This document shows positions 60,801 to 64,000 of a DNA stretch of 64,000 nucleotides, piece by piece. The notes below the pieces were generated by a model. That model did no database searches. It was given only the letters and a program-made list of their open reading frames with translations, and was not told where the DNA came from. The stretch is taken from the NCBI RefSeq assembly GCF_019931065.1, contig NZ_JAIOUQ010000009.1, positions 261,517 to 325,516 of the forward strand, given 5' to 3'. Both the position numbers and the translations under genes were made by a program. How positions within the stretch are numbered: position 1 is the first letter of the stretch; each line of letters starts with the position of its first letter. The DNA is from Methanobacterium spitsbergense. GTDB lineage: Archaea > Methanobacteriota > Methanobacteria > Methanobacteriales > Methanobacteriaceae.

Positions 60801-61312
60801 ATCTCTGCTTCTGTAACAATTGAAAAATCATCCCAATAAGTAACGTTACCCGATTCATCATCTACTTTAAATTTACTGATATCTAATGTTCCAAAGTTTG
60901 TTATTGTTCCGAGATTTGTACCTGCAAATGTAACAGTCCAATCACTTCCTGTTTTTTGAACGATTACGGGAATAGGATTTGAAGTTGAATAAGATTTTCC
61001 AAATAGGGGATATGGATAATTTCCATTTTGATCAAATAAATTGACATAACATCCAGATAATCCATTGAAAAACATCCTTAATTTAATATATTCAGAACCA
61101 TCAGCATTGGAAAAATAGATATTCCTAACACCTGTTAAACCAGTTCCAACCCATATATTGAAGGATGCACTAAAATCAGTTAAGGTAATATTCTTGGTTA
61201 TTGTACCTGCATTTGCTGATTTTAGTCTTCCACTTTCAATAATATATCCATCAGGATTACTATCCCATTTAGATAGATCAGTTGAAAAATCATCTGAAAA
61301 TACTATTCCCAT
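57899..61312 (-). CDS. Large modular tail protein: three lectin-like domains with short repeats and tail-hub C-terminus
   Basis: 1137 residues. Three concanavalin/LamG-like sandwiches (about 1-165, 245-425, 490-680) each open with a beta pattern and end in YLDNL/WIDDL/WDDFS motifs. Each is followed by short ISSLEC-type repeats (ISELNCVCNIRPDHYISSLECVT; EMVTNIRNNHNISSLECNA; SELSAITNIRSPHRRDELEC, in excerpts). The C-terminal third (about 740-1137) resembles siphovirus tail-hub/Tal proteins of the XkdQ type (VLDLNSRPIFTISMRLSKFPG, IYIKDHYKLKGKTLVITS). It probably binds host surface glycans and carries the fibres. Confidence 0.7.
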   Translation of the reverse strand: MGIVFSDDFSTDLSKWDSNPDGYIIESGRLKSANAGTITKNITLTDFSASFNIWVGTGLTGVRNIYFSNADGSEYIKLRMFFNGLSGCYVNLFDQNGNYPYPLFGKSYSTSNPIPVIVQKTGSDWTVTFAGTNLGTITNFGTLDISKFKVDDESGNVTYWDDFSIVTEAEMRISELNCVCNIRPDHYISSLECVTVLKEIQISSLECITTLIEPTRDELSLVGNVKTRSLLKTGFSSILHPNLLLNQHPEKPPFVNWNVWDHSYLDQINKRLSLNNFRNYGGNLKINDLNIEEGFLLKFKLGGSTALFNVMWNYISGNQQDIDSYCLDWQAASGFRTLHYHYDITNQRMVWDVISLSENNIPVPAGNYEIMVANGRVSVRLDEEIIIDSIEIPDITSRDIYISSANGLFTNSESWIDDLDIQPAPIFSNLEMVTNIRNNHNISSLECNAHIQSNTIIDILHCESTIIYPGLIKTNFDGQTLMNHLAITEYDGGYLDTENQKFVILPAKRFGSKGALFIQNFELPHGFDLEFDIEGEEFESLNLFFNYKQYDTFWSLNITPTEIKLIKTVPSGSWEGGTTIVMATFTKTPGTILGKYRLVVAANGIVDVYYNTEHIFQKIDYDANFTGNSEYFDYNVKIEASQGYNYYLSPKAYLDNLIFNVPDHVSELSAITNIRSPHRRDELECKTAIGKLYSKILTLQGSIFEDNPQKPSSNIDKLIFLSVNEVVFPNMISWDTDKQGNNKNSTFDITYRSAEDLMLFSGQKIRLTELHGNPDGFYTGIIDDIIEDNKSGERLWKISGRGEANPIITQPFHINAVTYDESQPISPTNTPPTAFTSEMWLNMIMFGSGVKKGPCVDIHVDEIFNANHLFNGFAGNWDTKADALTELMALISKLRNQNISWFLDNKGLLRIFNTDVMDESMGISIGLNEGRVLDHSVKEDGQSIINTQRGTGGKENEFEYEDQDEYSRNGWYDTDNGLSWPGYGFMPGKQIQDNSVTIYEQLQAEVHNVLDLNSRPIFTISMRLSKFPGCEIGQPIYIKDHYKLKGKTLVITSIRMSGTTAQRTTQITATTDKKILGPLSEYGTAEAIAKHQISKTAPTYGICVAKDSKGTVTIQPVNKAATENAKDLGYFKKRKDN

Positions 61313-61332
61313 TTATTAACCAACGCCTTTGT

Positions 61333-61788
61333 TTATTCTGCAGTTAAATCGTATAATACATATAATTTGAATGCAATATCTCCATTCGGAGGGACAGATG
61401 TTGCATCTGAAGGAACATTTTCTATTAATTCGATGGCATGGAATGAATTTGCATTTATTGTTCCCAATGCTAAAGTTGTAACTCCTCCTAATTCTGTATA
61501 GGAAACATCTTCATTTGTAATAGATTTACCATCAATCCATTTATTCTGAACAACTTCCCTTCCATTCTCTAATGTATCACCAGAATCCAATCCTGTTTCG
61601 GTTACAATTTTAATTCTCGTATTATACATTGGTGTAGAACCGGCACCACTTCCTTTATCATTCCAGATATGGATCACTTGTGGATCTGATGAATGACCCA
61701 TTATCACGTCTCCAAAATCTTCAGGATTACTAATATTTAATTCAACAATATTATCTTCTTCATAATAACTTACAACAGGATCGGCCAT
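61333..61788 (-). CDS. Viral structural protein, function unknown
   Basis: 151 residues, strongly acidic and beta-rich (NIVELNISNPEDFGDVIMG, IAFKLYVLYDLTAE). It has no Cys. It lies between two lectin-like proteins in the late operon with AGGAG-type sites on either side and is likely a small tail component. No known family is recognised. Confidence 0.6.
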   Translation of the reverse strand: MADPVVSYYEEDNIVELNISNPEDFGDVIMGHSSDPQVIHIWNDKGSGAGSTPMYNTRIKIVTETGLDSGDTLENGREVVQNKWIDGKSITNEDVSYTELGGVTTLALGTINANSFHAIELIENVPSDATSVPPNGDIAFKLYVLYDLTAE

Positions 61789-61806
61789 TTATTTCAACTC
61801 CTTTTT

Positions 61807-63045
61807 TTATAATTCTGCTTGGATAATTAAACCGCACATAAAATTTCCACCTTCAACAGAGGCAGGAATCGTGCATTTAACATATATTTCCTTATCAGTA
61901 TTGGCATCAAGATGAGCAATATCCAATGAATCATAATAATCGACATCATCTTCACTTAATTGAATATAATGATAACTACCAACACTACGATATTGCATAA
62001 TATCGGGAATAAGTTTAGGATCAAGATCTCCTAAAATTAACACAATATTTCTTAAATTAAAATCTTTAGCTTTAATTTTAATTATTTTCGTTCTCATAGA
62101 TCCAGGGTACATTGTTTCAAATAATAAGTTTAATATCTCATTATTTTCATTATCTGAAATGATAAATGTGGGTACTTTAAATTCTTCACCAATAATCACA
62201 TCTGCTGGTGGATTTGCGGTATATTTTAGAACAGATATATAATCAATAGAACACGAAGAATTATTATTTCCAATCATCAATCTAAATGGTGCATGAGCTA
62301 CATCTGTATCGGATGATCCTTGTAGAACATTATCATAATACATCTTTAATTCATGCAACAGATCATCCACTTCCATTTTTAATATATGATAATCATCTAA
62401 ATCTGGAAAAGTGATACTCTGATTACAAACATTATCCAAACAAGATAAAATATTAAATCCACCTGTACCTTTATAAAAAAGATTGACAGAACCACTGGTT
62501 AAACTATGTTGGCTTGTTAAACCTGCTCTTAAATTATCATCCGTTTTCTTAATCTTCATTTCCAAAATACAAGAACCAATATCATCAATTAAAGAAGCTA
62601 AATTCAACCAATTTCCTTCAGTATTTGTAATAGTAGCAATAGAATTTGAAACTACTACTGTTCCTCCTTCCTGACTCCATTTTGTATCATCTAAAAGCGT
62701 ACCTTCAAAATGATCATAAAGAATGCAAACAGCATCAGGGTCTGATTCAGAAATTGCAGCAAGATTATTATAATACACTTTACATTCCAAACTATCAGGA
62801 TCAGCAGGGATGCTTGGAATAAGTAAAATAAAATTAGCATATCCATTAACCTGAGAATCTGTCATAAAATAGGGTATATTGGTTTTATTTGTATCATTCA
62901 ATGAGAATCTAACATCTTTAAAATCAGATGCCATTCCTAATTTCCAGAATACTTTAACATTAACAGGATAATTAGTTAATATTCCATCAATACTTCCATA
63001 TATTCGGAATAATTCCTCATCTTCCCATGCACTATAATCTGTCAT
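61807..63045 (-). CDS. Viral DUF2341/concanavalin-like tail protein
   Basis: 412 residues. The N-terminal DUF2341-type region (about 1-110; VFWKLGMASDFKDVRF, ECKVYYNNL) is followed by a concanavalin-like domain (about 115-270; YDHFEGTLLDDTKWSQEGG, KMYYDNVLQGSSDTD). A C-terminal beta domain follows. Such modules bind polysaccharides on host cell walls. It abuts its upstream gene directly. Confidence 0.7.
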   Translation of the reverse strand: MTDYSAWEDEELFRIYGSIDGILTNYPVNVKVFWKLGMASDFKDVRFSLNDTNKTNIPYFMTDSQVNGYANFILLIPSIPADPDSLECKVYYNNLAAISESDPDAVCILYDHFEGTLLDDTKWSQEGGTVVVSNSIATITNTEGNWLNLASLIDDIGSCILEMKIKKTDDNLRAGLTSQHSLTSGSVNLFYKGTGGFNILSCLDNVCNQSITFPDLDDYHILKMEVDDLLHELKMYYDNVLQGSSDTDVAHAPFRLMIGNNNSSCSIDYISVLKYTANPPADVIIGEEFKVPTFIISDNENNEILNLLFETMYPGSMRTKIIKIKAKDFNLRNIVLILGDLDPKLIPDIMQYRSVGSYHYIQLSEDDVDYYDSLDIAHLDANTDKEIYVKCTIPASVEGGNFMCGLIIQAEL

Positions 63046-63810
63046 TTAATCATTCACCTGTATTAAAAACAAATATCCGCACCCAATTTTACCACCATAT
63101 ATATCTTTGATGGTAAAAGTTAATTCATTAATTCCTTCATGCAGTAATGATGTTACCTCAATATCAGGACCGGGAGCATAATGATTACCTGCATTGCAAC
63201 TTCTTTCAAAAGAATTTCCATCCGCATTGGAAACAATTAACTGATCATCAATATTAATTAAATCTGTTGCAGGATCTGCCTGCCAATCACTAGCAACATA
63301 AACCCGCCCTATGCCATCCCAATTAAATGTAAATGTTCCAAGATATTGTGTAGCAGTTCCAACTGTGTTTATTAAATAAGTATATCCTTGTGTAATCAAA
63401 TTATACGGTTTTGTAGTATCTGGAGTAGTCAATGGGTCAGGTATTACTTCTTTATTAACTAGTTGTAATTCAAAAATAAGATCAAATTCAATAAGTTCCA
63501 TTGCAAATTCATCAGGACCGTATTTAGGATAGTATAATGCACCTAACCAATTATCAATTCCGTCACTTATCGGGATAATTGGGCCATCAATACTGGCCTG
63601 TAAATCTGAGCCCCCACTTTCTGTTATTTCATTAGTAATTTTTAGACAAGCCATTTCTTTAAAGGCTTTTATTTCATCCAATGGAGTTTCATATCTACTA
63701 TCTTCATAATATGCTGCACAATGTAATGTTATTTGGGGAAATGATGAATCATCCATACTTTGAATCCAGTATGGCCTAAGGCCATTAAAAATCCAATCTA
63801 AATTATCCAT
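63046..63810 (-). CDS. Viral distal tail/carbohydrate-binding protein, function unknown
   Basis: 254 residues. After LDWIFNGLRPYWIQSMDD the N-terminal half is mixed alpha/beta. The C-terminal half (about 130-254) resembles a galactose-binding-like beta sandwich (FNWDGIGRVYVASDWQADP; NELTFTIKDIYGGKIGCGYLFLIQV). Its position immediately after the tape-measure gene is where distal-tail proteins are encoded in siphoviruses. Confidence 0.6.
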   Translation of the reverse strand: MDNLDWIFNGLRPYWIQSMDDSSFPQITLHCAAYYEDSRYETPLDEIKAFKEMACLKITNEITESGGSDLQASIDGPIIPISDGIDNWLGALYYPKYGPDEFAMELIEFDLIFELQLVNKEVIPDPLTTPDTTKPYNLITQGYTYLINTVGTATQYLGTFTFNWDGIGRVYVASDWQADPATDLINIDDQLIVSNADGNSFERSCNAGNHYAPGPDIEVTSLLHEGINELTFTIKDIYGGKIGCGYLFLIQVND

Positions 63811-63816
63811 AACTAA

Positions 63817-64000
63817 TCACTTCCTTGCTAATGGTCCAACTTTTCCACCTGCTGTAATTAAACCTCTTAAAGCAGGATTTGTTGATAAACCTTCCCCGAT
63901 ATTATTCCCGATATCCTTAGCTTGTTGAGGTGTTGTACCTGCAGGTAAACCAGTCAAATCAACTGTAATACTGATTAAATTAGATTGTTGAGAATTATTA
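63817..64000 (-). CDS. Partial viral gene, C-terminus of probable tape-measure protein
   Basis: The frame is open to the window edge; the stop is TGA (63817-63819). About 61 residues are visible, including SITVDLTGLPAGTTPQQAKD and the end LARK. Such a VDLTG-type polar end with PQQAKDIGNNI is common at tape-measure C-termini, and its position before distal-tail genes agrees. The rest lies outside the window. Confidence 0.55.
   Translation of the reverse strand, partial: NNSQQSNLISITVDLTGLPAGTTPQQAKDIGNNIGEGLSTNPALRGLITAGGKVGPLARK

Overview
The window comes from the chromosome of a methanogenic archaeon of the order Methanobacteriales, most likely the genus Methanobacterium. The evidence is the archaeal S10/spc/alpha-type ribosomal super-operon with interspersed archaeal genes (SPOUT methylase, aIF1, RNase P Rpp29, Cbf5, RpoD/N/K, EMC3-type protein). 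Further support comes from an archaeal mevalonate-pathway cluster with isopentenyl phosphate kinase, LL-diaminopimelate aminotransferase, a tRNA-Pro(GGG) with two introns, AT-rich spacers with TATA boxes, and frequent TTG/GTG starts behind GGTGAT-type ribosome binding sites. Genus and species are inference.

Layout. 1-6460: partial RNA methylase, two proteins of unknown function, a leftward group gadB / K+ channel / HdeD-like protein, an acidic small protein and a nitroreductase. 6461-32531: translation and transcription super-operon (SPOUT methylase, then uL3 to uS2) with SecY, adenylate and cytidylate kinases, Cbf5, three RNA polymerase subunits, enolase, a ferredoxin, tRNA-Ser(GGA) and tRNA-Pro(GGG). 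32647-42170: MEMO protein, mevalonate kinase, IPK, type 2 IPP isomerase, RNase J, prenyl diphosphate synthase, glutamyl-tRNA synthetase and DapL. 42600-49793: membrane phosphodiesterase, an amber-interrupted flavodoxin, a MarR/flavodoxin unit with paired palindromic operators, a ZIP transporter, an AAA ATPase and an 81-residue protein.

49943-64000: right-hand accessory region, read as the late end of an integrated head-tail virus that runs off the window. Reading leftward it holds the tape-measure C-terminus, large lectin-like tail/fibre proteins, a variable fibre protein, a template repeat, a reverse transcriptase with a small overlapping partner, a transglutaminase-like protein, a putative holin, a lysin and a tRNA-Thr-like gene. 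Two oppositely oriented genes (zinc-ribbon membrane protein, lipoprotein) sit inside it.

The main discovery is a complete diversity-generating retroelement (DGR) in this methanogen provirus. A 114-bp template repeat (53514-53627) matches the 3' end of the fibre gene (53697-53810). All 76 non-adenine template positions (coding strand) are identical, and 28 of 38 adenines are substituted. The reverse transcriptase carries the DGR-type IGNYTSQ motif and a YCDD active site. The template is enclosed by a perfect 12-bp inverted repeat, and a 24-codon ORF with a strong ribosome binding site overlaps the start of the reverse transcriptase. The system would retailor the receptor-binding tip of the viral fibre.
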